Origin: Strigamia acuminata
Taxonomy: Eukaryota; Arthropoda; Chilopoda; Geophilomorpha; Linotaeniidae
DNA: 58,000 nucleotides
Assembly (NCBI GenBank): GCA_949358305.1
Contig: CASHSZ010000001.1
Coordinates: forward strand, 404,501-462,500
Direction: 5' to 3'
Part shown: positions 7,871 through 18,972 of the stretch, piece by piece
Numbering within the stretch: the stretch's first letter is position 1
Layout: each line of letters opens with the position of its first letter
The notes under the pieces: generated by a model
What the model was told of the DNA's origin: nothing
What the model saw: only the letters and a program-made list of their open reading frames with translations
Databases searched by the model: none
Position numbers and translations under genes: made by a program

Positions 7871-10617
7871 ATGAAGTCTGTTGTTTTGAGTTTGGTTCTA
7901 ACCATTTTTGCTGTCTCTGTCCAGGCCCAGGGAGGAGGTTAGTACTAGTATTTAACATCGCAATCATTGTATTTTTCAATTTTTCAATTTTGCAGGATTC
8001 GATAATTGGAAGGAACTAAGAGGTAGTTTTAATGACCACTTTTATTTACTGTATTTCTAATTTAAAAATAATAATGTTTCAGTCACGTATAATACAAACA
8101 AAGATGCCAAAGGGGCCTTTGAAAAAATGCCGTCTACTTGCACGGATGCAAAGAAAGCTGGCTGGAGAAAAATTGGGGGCAACGATGCCAAGTGTAACGT
8201 TGGTTACAAATACATTTTGAATAATGATCCAGCAGTTGTTCTTATTTATGCTGAAAATAGTTACCTCGTGGGGTTTGAAACTGGAGTAAGTACTAAATAG
8301 ATGCAGTTTTGGAGACAATAAAGCAAACAGGTGTTCGGATTCTTTTCCGTTAGCAGACATCTGCATACATCTGAGTGTTGTATTAAATATAGTAACCCTC
8401 TGTGAATGGTATGGTCTTTGCCAAACAAAGGCCGCCACACCTGCAACCGTCACACACACCCAAAAAACCCCATGTATGACGAGGTCAGTGAAACATAACA
8501 TTCTGTCGTACTCACCTTTAACCTTCCCATAGCCAAGCCTAGTTTCCACCATTGCTAGCTGTGGTCGGTCAAATAGGCCTTCTTTTAAAATGCTTCTGCG
8601 CATGTGCAGAATCACATTTTTCCTGGTGCAATCGCATTTTTCCTGGTAAAAGCACATGTTTTAGGACTAATTTGAATACGCCACCTAGTGCAAACAGATG
8701 GCAAAGCAGTGTACGGCGCTCCCATTAAGGGTGTTTTATGTTATAAATATTAAATTATCTTAATAATAATTGAAAAACTATTTATATTTAGACATTATAA
8801 AATAAGAAAAAAAAGTTTTTGAGGAATACAAGTTAACCTCATTAATTAATTATCAGAAAAAAAAGAATTACAGTGATTTTTCCACTTCTGTAATTTTTTT
8901 GACCCACCATGGCTATGGGAAGGTTAAGACCCATGCAGCCGCTCATGGAGGTTGTAGCGGACCCATCGTCACACTACTGAGCGTCGCAGTGGTGAATGGG
9001 GAGGAGAGAAGAGTCAGCACGCGGCACAACTGCCCTTGCTGGCTCAGGACCTTTCTTACGCACCTGTCTCGGTTGAGACCCAGAGCTCTTCTCTCTGGTC
9101 GCTCTCCTACTTTCTTCTCCCCACACCACTCAGCTCCCTCCCTCCCTATGCTGGGTCTTACCATTCCGCAAAGGAGGGATGACCTTAGGGCCACTGGGCA
9201 GTGTGTGTGGTAGTGACGCAGGTCGCCCTTCAGTGGCCAAGCAGTCACATCGTCATTATTCTAAATGTCCGTTAAAACTCCAGCATAACTATTAAGCTAA
9301 CCTAACCTAACTTACGGCAAAACGCCCAAAATCTAACTCGTATAACTGGAATTTAGTTTTTCAAACAAGTCTTTCTTTTCTGGAAAACTGGTTTGTTTAC
9401 ATGATCAGTTTTCAAGAAAAGTAAAATTCAGACTTTTAGTTTTCTAGATAACTGAGTACATGTAAACATGTTAATTAACTCAAATTCTAAAGTTTCCAGA
9501 AAGTCAAATGAAATCTGATGAGCTCAAAGCCTGGTACAAACAACAACCCATGTTTCAAGTAGTCCATCCTGATTACAATAAAGATGAGACATTATACACC
9601 TTGAAAGTATACTTCACCGATCCAGGTAATTTCGAATAAAAATCATTTTTTATTGTGGAAAAATATTTTAATCATTTAATTTTTTTTTCTAGACAAAGTT
9701 TGTGACAAAAACATGAATTATGTTCCGAATTTCTATTATTACAATGGAACCCAGAAAGCTTTGGCACCCCACGATGCATCCCAATTTACAGACAAATCAT
9801 GGGCGCATGGAAAATGTTTACCAGGAAAGGGTATGTATTATTGTGTAACTGCAGATTATCAGCCACTAAGCATAATTTTTTTCTAGGCGATCACTATTAC
9901 TACGCATTTACTAAAGACATGAACTGTGATAATTTCCAGCCGTTCTTTCTTATGTACCATAAGACTAAGCTGGTTGCCTTCAGTTTTGTCGCTTTCGGAG
10001 AATTTGACTCACCTCGATATGGAACCGACGAGTATCATCCGAGTACTCAGTATTCTGTAAGTTTAATAAATCGTATTTGTAGGGTAATGGAAACGGAAGG
10101 TAGCGAGTAAAATTCCAAAGCTTGCTAGTACAAGTTTAACGAGGGAGTCATTTATAAGCTCACTTGTCCCGCTTTTGGCTTACCAGCTTAACTGGCAAAC
10201 TGAAGCTATCTAGGTAACTAGCCAGAAATTCGTGCCAAAATCTCCTCCAAGAATTGCCTCACGATTCTGATTGGCTGTCAAAGTCACATGACCAAAACAC
10301 CAGCAAGCTTGAAGCTGGTAAATCAAACTCAGTTTGATCGGAGCGGGTGAGAACAAGCTCCCTTCAAAACAAAGCTTTGTGTTTGCTCAAGCGGGCGAGT
10401 TTTTAGTCGCTTTTTCAAGTAAAAGCAAGCTTTTAAATTTTATCCGCTCCATTGTGTTTTCTCCTTTACAAAGTAGTTTTGTGATATTTTTGTTTTTGGT
10501 TTTTGGCAGGCACTCGTCGATGTTGTTCCAGAGTGTTTGTACAAAGTTCCGTACAATCTTACAACTCTCCATGGTTATATGATTGAAAGCCCATGGGATA
10601 TCGATTGCAAAAATTAG
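7871..10617 (+). CDS. Gene A: secreted cysteine-containing protein, seven exons, family not recognised
   Basis: Exons 7871-7937, 7996-8022, 8083-8285, 9493-9625, 9693-9830, 9887-10056 and 10510-10617 join at GT-AG sites (phases 1,1,0,1,1,0) into 281 residues. The start MKSVVLSLVLTIFAVSVQAQ is a clear signal peptide, so the product is secreted. The mature part has seven cysteines (STC, AKC, KVC, GKC, MNC, PEC, DIDC) and two N-glycosylation sequons (NGT, NLT). Conserved blocks include WKELRVTYNTNKDAKG, AGWRKIGG, FLMYHK-x2-LVAFSF and FDSPRYGTDEYHP. There is no membrane segment. I know of similar secreted proteins of unknown function in other invertebrates but cannot name a domain, so I assign no function. 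Genes B and C are tandem paralogs. The frame is intact and a TATA box and AATAAA frame the gene, so it is probably active. Intron 3 contains a TTAA MITE. Confidence 0.9.
8522..8923 (+). mobile_element. 402-bp TTAA-flanked MITE in intron 3 of gene A
   Basis: The ends CCTTCCCATAGCC and GGCTATGGGAAGG are perfect 13-bp inverted repeats, and each is bordered by TTAA (8518-8521 and 8924-8927). Its CC-type ends are closer to usual piggyBac ends than those of the element at 365-6973. There is no coding capacity. Genes B and C lack it. Confidence 0.7.
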
Positions 10618-10682
10618 ATTTTTGTAATAATAATTTATCTGCACGTACCAAATAATGTGATAGTTTTGTAACTTCACAAAGA

Positions 10683-10688
10683 AATAAA
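10683..10688 (+). terminator. Polyadenylation signal of gene A
   Basis: AATAAA 66 bases after the stop codon, inside the conserved gaaataaactccagtgc stretch also found after gene B. Confidence 0.7.
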
Positions 10689-10689
10689 C

Positions 10690-11305
10690 TCCAGTGCAAG
10701 ATCAAAGCAATAGTGTCGTTTGTGTAATTTTATATTTCATCTAAAAACGACGTACAAAAATATATACAATGCAACTTTACAAGGGCCTCAGAATCGGTCG
10801 ACTGCGTGGTGAAGGGACCAATCTCACCGAACCCTGTATCCCATGAAGCTGTTGGAATAAAGGTGCACGTGGAAACTGGATGAACAATGATTTACAAGTA
10901 TTTTAATGTTCAAAATTACAAAGTACAAATAGTCAGCAAAAATTAAACAAAGCATTCTGATTGGATCACATTTGGATTGTGTGATCACGCGATATCTCGA
11001 ATTCCGTATTCCAAATTCTGTCTGATGCTCCTGGTGTCCATTGGCCGAACCGTATCTCCAACAGAAGCTTTACGCAGGCCTTCTCTTTAATTCATTTCAT
11101 CGACAGTAGTGGTTTTGGTTTATTAAGTTTTTTTACAGCGCTTCTAGGGGCACAATTTGAAAAAAGTGTAGACTTCAAACCACAAGGTAGAAGCGAAACG
11201 TCACAACTTATTCCTAATTACGAAGTGTTACTCAGGTGGTTGAGTGTTTGGGCGGGCCAAGGAATAGGGCTGGCTTCGCGGCATCGTCACAATAACGGTA
11301 CGTGG
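10690..11305. other. Intergenic sequence between gene A and the B duplication unit
   Basis: I see nothing I can support as a gene. Several short runs resemble degraded transposon sequence but show no ends. Confidence 0.45.
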
Positions 11306-11309
11306 TCAT

Positions 11310-11525
11310 AAATAAATCCCGTGGAAATAAATAAATCCCGTGGAAATAAATAAATCCCGTGGAAATAAATAAATCCCGTGGAAATAAATAAATCGTGTGG
11401 AAATAAATAAATCCCGTGGAAATAAATAAATCCCGTGGAAATAAATAAATCCTGTGGAAATAAATAAATCCCGTGGAAATAAATAAATCCAGTGGAAATA
11501 AATAAATCCCGTGGAAATAAATCTT
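11310..11525 (+). repeat. 19-bp minisatellite
   Basis: About eleven tandem copies of gtggaaataaataaatccc with a few substitutions. A short degenerate remnant (two to three units) lies at 22,224-22,275 at the matching place upstream of gene C, so this marks the left edge of the duplicated B/C unit. Confidence 0.9.
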
Positions 11526-13087
11526 GTGCAAATCACGAATCTAAAGCGATCGCACATTTGCCGAATTGCGATACCAGGTTTCATCTATTGTTGAATAAGG
11601 CGCGAAGCGTGCAACATATGGCGCTAGAACCGACGACCGCCATGTTTGTTTGGAAAAGCACGTTTTTACCTGTCACACACAGGTGTATAAAAAAAATCTG
11701 TCACGGGTATCACATGGATGTAAAAACATTCTCCAATTCAAACTCAACTTTTTGTCCAAATTTCAAACCAATCGGTGAAGAATTTTCGGAGATATGAGAT
11801 AATGAACAGAAAAGACATTTACATTTTTATTATATAAGATAATTAAAAAAAATTAATTTCTTTAATTAGAGAGAACAATTTTTCCACATTAATATTAGAC
11901 ATCTTTGCCAGACATACGAACAAATTCTCGGAACTGTACATGTTCATAAGTTGAGGAGTTACTGTATTATTTTTATTAATTCTCCTGTATGTTTGTCCAC
12001 CCATCCTCTCAATCATTCCTCTTTTCCTGTTGGGAATCGCTACTGCGCCAAAGGAAGTTTTACTAAAAGAAATTATCAATACGTGACAAATCATTTTAAT
12101 GCATTTTTGATAAATTTTTTCTTATTCGCCCATTAAGTTTATATAAATGCAGGAAAAGCAGAAAACATTCCTTTAATTTATTGAGGAAAGAAAAACTACT
12201 TCAAATCAAACTTTAATAAATGAAATGTCATAAAACCTGCTCAAACCATTCATTGGCTTCAATATACAATATTTTAAAAATATATATTTTATAAATATAT
12301 ATTTTTGCTTAAATTTTGTCAAACAATAATTTTAAATACGCCAGGTCAGTAACACTGTACTATGCTGGTTTCTGATAATGTGCTGTGTAAAAATGTGGCT
12401 TTGACAGCTGCCAGAAATCATCTTGCCAACCAAATTTGTAGCACTTTTCTGCTCTCACTTTGTCAGGCATCTATCAATTGACAATATAAATAACCGAATA
12501 TTACAACAACAACAAAACATTTTTCATGTTGAAAAACACAATTTTTGAGTTCTAAAACACAATTTTTGAGTTCAAAAACACAATTTTTGAGTTCAAAAAC
12601 ACAATTTTTGAGTTCAAAAACACAATTTTTGAGTTCAAAAACACAATTTTTGAGTTCAAAAACACAATTTTTGAGTTTAAAAACACAATTTTTGAGTTCA
12701 AAAACACAATTTTTGAGTTTAAAAACACAATTCTTGAGTTTAAAAACACAATTCTTGAGTTTAAAAACACAATTTTTGAGTATAAAAATACAATTTCTGA
12801 GTTTAAAACAATTTTTGAGTTTAAAAACAATTTTCGGGACAAAAAAATTTTTTTGTAGCAAAAAAAAGGTCCTTTCAGAAAAAAGGAAAATCCATCAACT
12901 AATTTCTATTGATAACCTAAAAAATTTTTTTTAAAAATATTTTAACAAAGAAATGTTTTCAACAGGTTTTTCTCTGTCATAGCTCCATTCTGATGCAGAA
13001 CCTTCAATCTGTCAATATCATTATATCTTCCATCTAAAATTTCCTCGAATAAAATATTTAGTAAATTTCCTTAATCGCTTACAGTAT
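11490..13087 (+). repeat. Upstream part of the B/C segmental duplication (B copy)
   Basis: From aaatcttgtgcaaatcacgaatc onwards this matches 22,258-24,107 in the same orientation, with about 400 extra bases in the C copy near 22,578-22,975. The duplication continues through the genes to about 18,972 and 27,003. It contains no gene of its own. Confidence 0.85.
12531..12835 (+). repeat. 21-bp minisatellite upstream of gene B
   Basis: About fourteen tandem copies of a 21-bp unit with core acacaatttttgag. The last copies are shorter or diverged. Open frames across it (repeating FLNSKIV on the minus strand) are by-products of a unit length divisible by three. Confidence 0.92.
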
Positions 13088-15000
13088 AGTATGTGACGGT
13101 GACGACCACAACTCCTATCGCATGATAGTACCGGGTATAAGTCGCGCAAATAGTGAATAAAATACGAGATAATAAAGACAACAGAGTTTCTCAAAACGTA
13201 ACATTTATTGGTTTTATCCAATACAATCAATTACTAAAGTTATACAAATTCTAATGCCGACATTTGGCAAGTTAATTTACAAGTTAAACTATACAAATAA
13301 TTGGCTGTGAAACAGCCTTAAAATAATAACATTACGGTTATTGGTGATCCGGGGTTCGGGAACGGCAAAACGCCCGCTCGACCGAGTTTACAGATGTCAT
13401 CTACGCGTAGCCGGGCTGGCTGTGTTCTCGCGGCTTCCGTCGGCGCTTTGTAATCGTGGAACTGGTTCCTTCGCGTTCCTTCGCGTTCCTGGTTCGTATC
13501 GTGTAATGGTCCGTGTAATGCTTCTTGGTTCGATCCGAGAGGTGCGGTTGACTCATGTGCACCGCCACAACTAGGGTTGGAAATTGGTAATGAATAAATG
13601 AAGTCATTTATTCTTCAAGGTTCCACTTCTGAATTATAATTAATTCGGGACGTTGTGAGTTTAATAAATGAACTCAATAAATTGTATTCAATTTATTGTC
13701 ACGAATTTGATTCGTCATATGGTGAAACAAGTCTCGTGACTTGCTTCGATTGTTAACTTGTTGCCAAGTTTAAACAATTAAGGTTTATTATCAACTACAA
13801 AATAAATTAGGGTTAAACATCGCAACACACAATTGCCGTCAAAGTTCGCCTTGCTGAGCAGAACAGTATCGCGCGTGCCCTAAATAACAGTGCGGTGAGA
13901 GACGGCACTGGTATTCAGGGGGATATAGCCCGCAGTTCTGCACAACAGAATTAATCACCCGAGATACTACTCGTAAATAGACTGCTTTGGCACCATCACC
14001 GAAGAGATATAACATTCCCAAACACATAGTGCTACTGGCGGTAACTGCATGTTTTGCATGCAGACTGCTTTGGCACCATCAAGTGATGGAGTCAATCTCT
14101 TGCAGTAACAGTGCTACTGACGGTTACTAAATACTTTGGTATCACACGTGATTCTATTGTCCGACCACGAGGATACTTATGCGGGAGGCTTTCTCCTCGG
14201 CAAGACCGTTTGACGGAAACATGAATAGTCCGAACTTCGCCTTCAGTTGACGGGGGTTGCATGGCTCAGCAGAGCCATGCTATGCATGGTCCGGTAGGAC
14301 CATGCCCTGAGTAAGAAACAGTTATTTGACATGCGGAACATACCAAATAACCAGAAATCAAGAACTACTTAACTTCCTGTTGTCAGGGAGTTTTATACTC
14401 GGTGGGATTAAGTTCCACCAATCCTGTATCGCAGGAAGTGGATACAGGGATGCAAGTTTGGATTATGCTAATCCTTGACATGAAACAGGAAATGGATACC
14501 GGGGACCGGAAGTGGATACCCAGGACACATTCCCAAGTCACACATTAATCCTTTAATCCGCACGGTCACTATTCCAAGAATGTGACCAATTCTTTCTTCC
14601 AATCATTCAATACAATAATATAACTTTATATTATTGTCAAGTTAAATAATCTAAACCAATATATTAAATACTTATTTAATATATTGAATGTTATTCATTT
14701 AATTCCGTATTTCGAATTTACCGCTGATTTGCGATAGCGCCTTCTAGTGGCGACATACCGCATTGACAAATGCGGTTTTAGCAGACGAAATCTTGTATTT
14801 TCGGCCGTGATACTTCGATATCACGAAGTAACGTTAATTAATATTTATTAATACAACATTTTACGACTAAAGACAGCATAAACAACTTTATTCAAGTCTT
14901 TTATTAGTTTTACCTCAAATACAGTAAAATTACAGTGATAATGGCGCAACAGCGCTTTCTGGAGGAAAATAGGCATTTATAGCCCTTTTAATTTGTCATA
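13088..15000. mobile_element. 1.9-kb insertion immediately upstream of the gene B TATA box
   Basis: At gene C the upstream sequence runs straight into the TATA box. At gene B the same flank is cut at 13,087 and resumes at 15,001, with agtat at both junctions (13,083-13,087 and 15,001-15,005), which reads as a 5-bp target duplication. The inserted DNA starts with agtatgtgacggtgacg and ends near tttgtcata. I see no long ORF, no internal LTR pair and no clear inverted ends, so its class is unknown; a non-autonomous LTR-type element is possible. Confidence 0.65.
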
Positions 15001-15002
15001 AG

Positions 15003-15011
15003 TATATAAAA
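15003..15011 (+). promoter_or_regulatory. TATA box of gene B
   Basis: TATATAAAA 57 bp before the ATG. It survives at the very junction of the upstream insertion, so gene B keeps its core promoter but has lost contact with its ancestral upstream sequence. Confidence 0.75.
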
Positions 15012-15059
15012 TGAAAACAAGCAGAGCCGCAAAAATTTTCATTCCAATAGGTTTCCACC

Positions 15060-18000
15060 ATGAAGTTTATTGTTTTGAGTTTGATTCTAACCGTATTTGC
15101 TTTGTCTGTCCACGGAGGTTAGTATTCAAAATATCTATCTAAAAATTTAAATTTATTCTATTTTTCATTTTGCAGATAAAGAAGATTGGACAGGACTAAG
15201 AGGTATTTTTAATGACCAGTTTAATTTACTGAATTTTTAATTTAAAAATAATAATGTTTCAGTCACGTATAGTACAAAGAAAGATGCCAAAGGGGCATTT
15301 GAACAAATGCCAAAGACTAGTATAGAGGCAAAGAAAGCTGGCTGGAAGAAAATTAAGGGCGAAGATGCTGCTTGTTCCCGTGGTCACAGATACATTTTAA
15401 ACCATGATACGGCAGTTATTCTTATTTATTCTGCGGACAATGACCTTGTTGGAATGGAAACTGGAGTAAGTACTAAGTATATTGTTAGGTGGTTCAGGGG
15501 ATGAACACATAGTTTATAAAGTCATAAGTTAAGAAATTGTTTAGGGTTTTAAATAGAAGATTGAGTTCCTGCCAATACATTAAGTGGTCGGCAGTTGTCA
15601 GTTTGAGAGCTTGAAGAGAACTGATCTACTCATATTCCCCCCCAATTAATCTAGTTGATCATCCCATGATGTCATAGTGGCCAAACGCTATGAATGTTTT
15701 ATTGAACTAAACTAGGTCAAAATGCCCATCGAAGCCAGCCGGTGATTGAAACGGTTTTTCCGCGTGACGATATGCAGTTTTGGAGACGAAAAAGCAAACA
15801 GGTGGTCGGATTCTTTTCCGCATACGTTAGGTTAGGTCAAATTTGTAGTCCTTGGTTATATTTATTTAAGTAATTATTCAAACTTAAAATTCTCTGCCCC
15901 TTAAAACTCCAGTATAGCAATTAAACTGACTTTGCTGCATTAGTAAGGAGAACTTCAGTTTTATCACATTATTCTTCACTTTAGTCAGATTTTCTGGTGT
16001 GTCATATTCTCATATTCTCTTCTAAAGTTTCCAGAAAGTCAAATGAAATCTGATGATCAAATAGCCTGGTTCAAAAAACAATCCATGTTTGAAGTAGTAC
16101 ATCCTGAATACAATAAGAGTGAGACTTTATATGGTGTGAAAGTATTCTTCTATGATCCAGGTAATTCTAAATAAAAATCATAGTTTATTGTGGAAAAATA
16201 TTTCAATCATTTAATTCTTTTTTTTCTAGACAAAGTTTGTGACAAAGGCTCAAAACTGGTCCCAAACTTCTATTACATCAATGGAACCGAGAAAGTTTTA
16301 GTACCCCGCGACGAATCCAAAATTACAGACAAATTATGGGCTCCAGGAAAATGTTTACCAGCAAAGGGTATGTATTACTAAGTAACTACAAGGGGCCCCT
16401 TAATTCTTCTCTTTAACACATTCTGGATCACATTCGAGTAGTCCTAATTTACCCTGAGCAGATATGTTCGATAAGACGGCATCACTAAGGTGGACCTAGG
16501 ACGATTAACTACAGGACTTCCCATCCGCCATTTTTTTAAATCTTAAGTTGTCCCATACGCATACATTTTTTCCACAGCAACACTATCGATCATCCACCCA
16601 TTACCAATCGCCGCCACTGCACCAGGCGTAACAATTCTTTTGTTAGTTGTCCGCCATTTGTCCGCAAAAAGTCTCTAGGTCCCTTAGGTAGAGTTTTTGG
16701 TTTCAAAAGTGACCTTCAGGGACCAGTATCTACCTAGTAGGTCAAGTTGCTGTGGCGGATAGTCATGCCTTGTCCTGGTCAAGAAGAAGTGGGGGGAGGT
16801 GAGGCTGGTTCTACCAACGCGTGCACTGAGCTAACCCGCCACAACAGGTGACGTAGTTGACCAATGGCGACCTCGGAGGGAGTGGCTGGAGGATTGCTAG
16901 CACAACTAGCCCATAAACGCTAAGGGTTCAGGCCCACAGGGAGACACAAGAAACACACATGTGCACGATGTGAAATCAAGCTCTTTACTACATTAACAAT
17001 ACATATTTCATCACCAAAGAAACCTTAGAACAATGACAGCACTTAATGATATGGCAAAGCATTATTACTAACAATGATAGTGAACAGAAAAAAGACTTAG
17101 TCTAGGTTTAACATGAAAATACTGGAAAAGCATGAAATAACGTAGAAACCTTAAGAATAAGCACAACTAGAAGCAACATTACATAAAAAGAGGATAATAA
17201 ACACTGACAAGGGGAGAGCACCAATAAGCTATCACAGATTGTAGTAATATTAAACAAGAAGGATTGTTATATCATGCTGAATGAGACCCTAAAATAATTT
17301 CATTCCATAAACAGCCAACAATGCAAACAATAAGCTGAAAGTTGGCACTATTTTGTCTGTGTATACATCAAATCTGAGCAATCAGGCCTAGTGTATGAAT
17401 ACTGTAAACAACAGTTGCTAGGTAAAAAATAGTTCCAAGATCCAAGTTCAATTTTATCATTTGAGATTCAATGATGTCATTTCTTTTTTTGACATCAGAA
17501 CTTTGTTCAACAACATGACTGTCTTCATGAAGACAATAATAGTTTGTAGTGGTGGTCCAGTGGTTCAGGTAATGGACTAGGAATCTTTTCACACAGGTTC
17601 AAATCCTGCTGTCTGTGAAAATTTTTTACTTTAATTTTTTAATTTTTTTTAGCAGTAATTTTAATGTTTGTAATTTTATGTTTGTTAAAAAATTAAAATT
17701 AATTAATTAAAGTTTTCTAAAAACAAACATAAAATTACAAACATTAAAATTACTGCTAAAAAAAATTAAAAAATTAAAGTAAAAAATTTTCACAGACAGC
17801 AGGATTTGAACCTGTGTGGAAAGATTCCTAGTCCATTACCTGAACCACTGGACCACCACTACAAACTATTATTGTCTTCATGAAGACAGTCATGTTGTTG
17901 AACAAAGTTCTGATGTCATATGTCATGTGATATCAAAAGAGGAAATGACATCATTGAATCTCAAATGATAAAATTGAACTTGGATCTTGGAACTATTTTT

Positions 18001-18849
18001 TATCTAGCAACTGTTGTTTACAGTATTCATACACTAGGCCTGATTGCTCAGATTTGATGTATACACAGACAAAATAGTGCCAACTTTCAGCTCATTGTTT
18101 GCATTGTTGGCTGTTTATGGAATAAAATTATTTTAGGGTCTCATTCAGCATGATATAACAATCCTTCTTGTTTAATATTACAACAATCTGTGATAGCTTA
18201 TTGGTGCTCTCCCCTTGTGAGTAAGAAATAACATTAATTTCAAGCAATTCTCAAAAAGGCATAAATCTCCATCACAACAGAGCAATAATTTACAACAAAG
18301 GTGAAGATATAAACAGCACAGTAAAATAACACAATAATTGAGCAATTTAACAATAACTAAAATAGCTAAACCTAATGCAATAAAGGGTAAGTTTTTTCTT
18401 GCTCTCAACAGTAGCACTTAACAGGCAGTTGGGTGTGTTCCATGACCAATATACGGTCATACAACATACCATACGTTAATCTTTATTAATTTGTTTCTAG
18501 GCGATCATGAATACTATGGATTTACTAAAGACATGAACTGTGATAATTTCCAGCCGTTGTTTCTTATGTACCATAATAAACAGCTGGTTGCCTTCAGTTT
18601 TGTCGTTTTCGGACAATTCGACTCGCCTCGATATGGAGCTGACGAATATCATCCGAAAGAACAATATCCTGTAACTTTAATAAATCATATTGTTATTAGG
18701 GTGACACCAATTTTTTAACAAATTTCTTTTTTCATTTGCAGAAACTCGTCAGTGTTGTTCCAGACTGTTTGTACAAAGCTACTGCCAATCTCACAACTAT
18801 CCACGGTTATTTGATTGATAGCCCATGGAATATCGATTGCAAAAAATAA
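15060..18849 (+). CDS. Gene B: secreted protein, paralog of A and C, lacks one cysteine
   Basis: Exons 15060-15117, 15176-15202, 15263-15465, 16028-16160, 16230-16367, 18501-18670 and 18742-18849 give 278 residues with the same intron phases as A and C. The signal peptide is MKFIVLSLILTVFALSVHG. The mature protein has six cysteines: the first one of the family is replaced (KTSIEAKK where C has KSCIAAKK). If that residue forms a disulfide, B has an unpaired partner. Both sequons (NGT, NLT) are kept. The frame is intact. B is closest to C. Intron 5 is about 1.9 kb longer than in C because of an insertion that contains a 1-kb palindrome. Function is unknown. Confidence 0.88.
17548..17612 (+). 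repeat. tRNA-like segment in the left arm
   Basis: A box A match TGGTCCAGTGG (17,553-17,563) and a box B match GGTTCAAATCC (17,596-17,606) are spaced as in tRNA genes, and the anticodon region resembles tRNA-Ser. The acceptor stem does not pair, so this is a tRNA-derived SINE head, not a tRNA gene. Confidence 0.65.
17791..17859 (-). repeat. tRNA-like segment in the right arm
   Basis: Reverse-complement partner of the left-arm segment, with the same box A and box B. Two internal Pol III promoters therefore face each other across the palindrome centre. Confidence 0.65.
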
Positions 18850-18914
18850 ATATTTGTAATAATAATTTATCTGCACATACCAAATAATGTGACGGTTTTG
18901 TAACTTTACAAAGA

Positions 18915-18920
18915 AATAAA
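18915..18920 (+). terminator. Polyadenylation signal of gene B
   Basis: AATAAA 66 bases after the stop, in the conserved 3' flank shared with A and C. Confidence 0.7.
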
Positions 18921-18972
18921 CTCCAGTGCATAATCAAAGCATCAGTGTCATTCATGTACAGTGTAAGCTGTG

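Larger units (their letters stand above)
17207..18218. repeat. 1-kb near-perfect inverted repeat (fold-back element)
   Basis: The arms, about 17,207-17,684 and 17,724-18,218, are reverse complements over roughly 480 bases with few mismatches and one insertion of about 17 bases in the right arm; the loop is about 40 bases. The outer ends read acaaggggagagc and gctctccccttgt. Each arm holds a tRNA-like segment. The gene B transcript would contain the whole structure in intron 5 and could form a long hairpin. It may be a fold-back transposon or an inverted duplication of a tRNA-derived SINE. Confidence 0.9.
16611..18475. mobile_element. About 1.86 kb insertion in intron 5 of gene B
   Basis: Aligning with gene C, whose intron reads accaatcg then straight into ...tttattaatttgtttctag, shows that everything from 16,611 to about 18,475 is extra in B. 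The insert contains the palindrome 17,207-18,218 and non-palindromic flanks without ORFs. I see no target duplication for the whole block, so it may be more than one event. Confidence 0.6.

Noticed and set aside
11232-11584. Repeating IYLFPRDLFIS ORFs
   Set aside because: Product of the 19-bp minisatellite; the frame changes with each unit and the matching region before gene C is not open.
12463-12934. ORFs on both strands with repeating FLNSKIV or FLSSKTQ
   Set aside because: The 21-bp minisatellite unit is divisible by three, so frames stay open without selection.
17548-17859. Functional tRNA-Ser genes
   Set aside because: Boxes A and B are good but acceptor stems do not pair and the copies lie in a palindrome typical of repeats.
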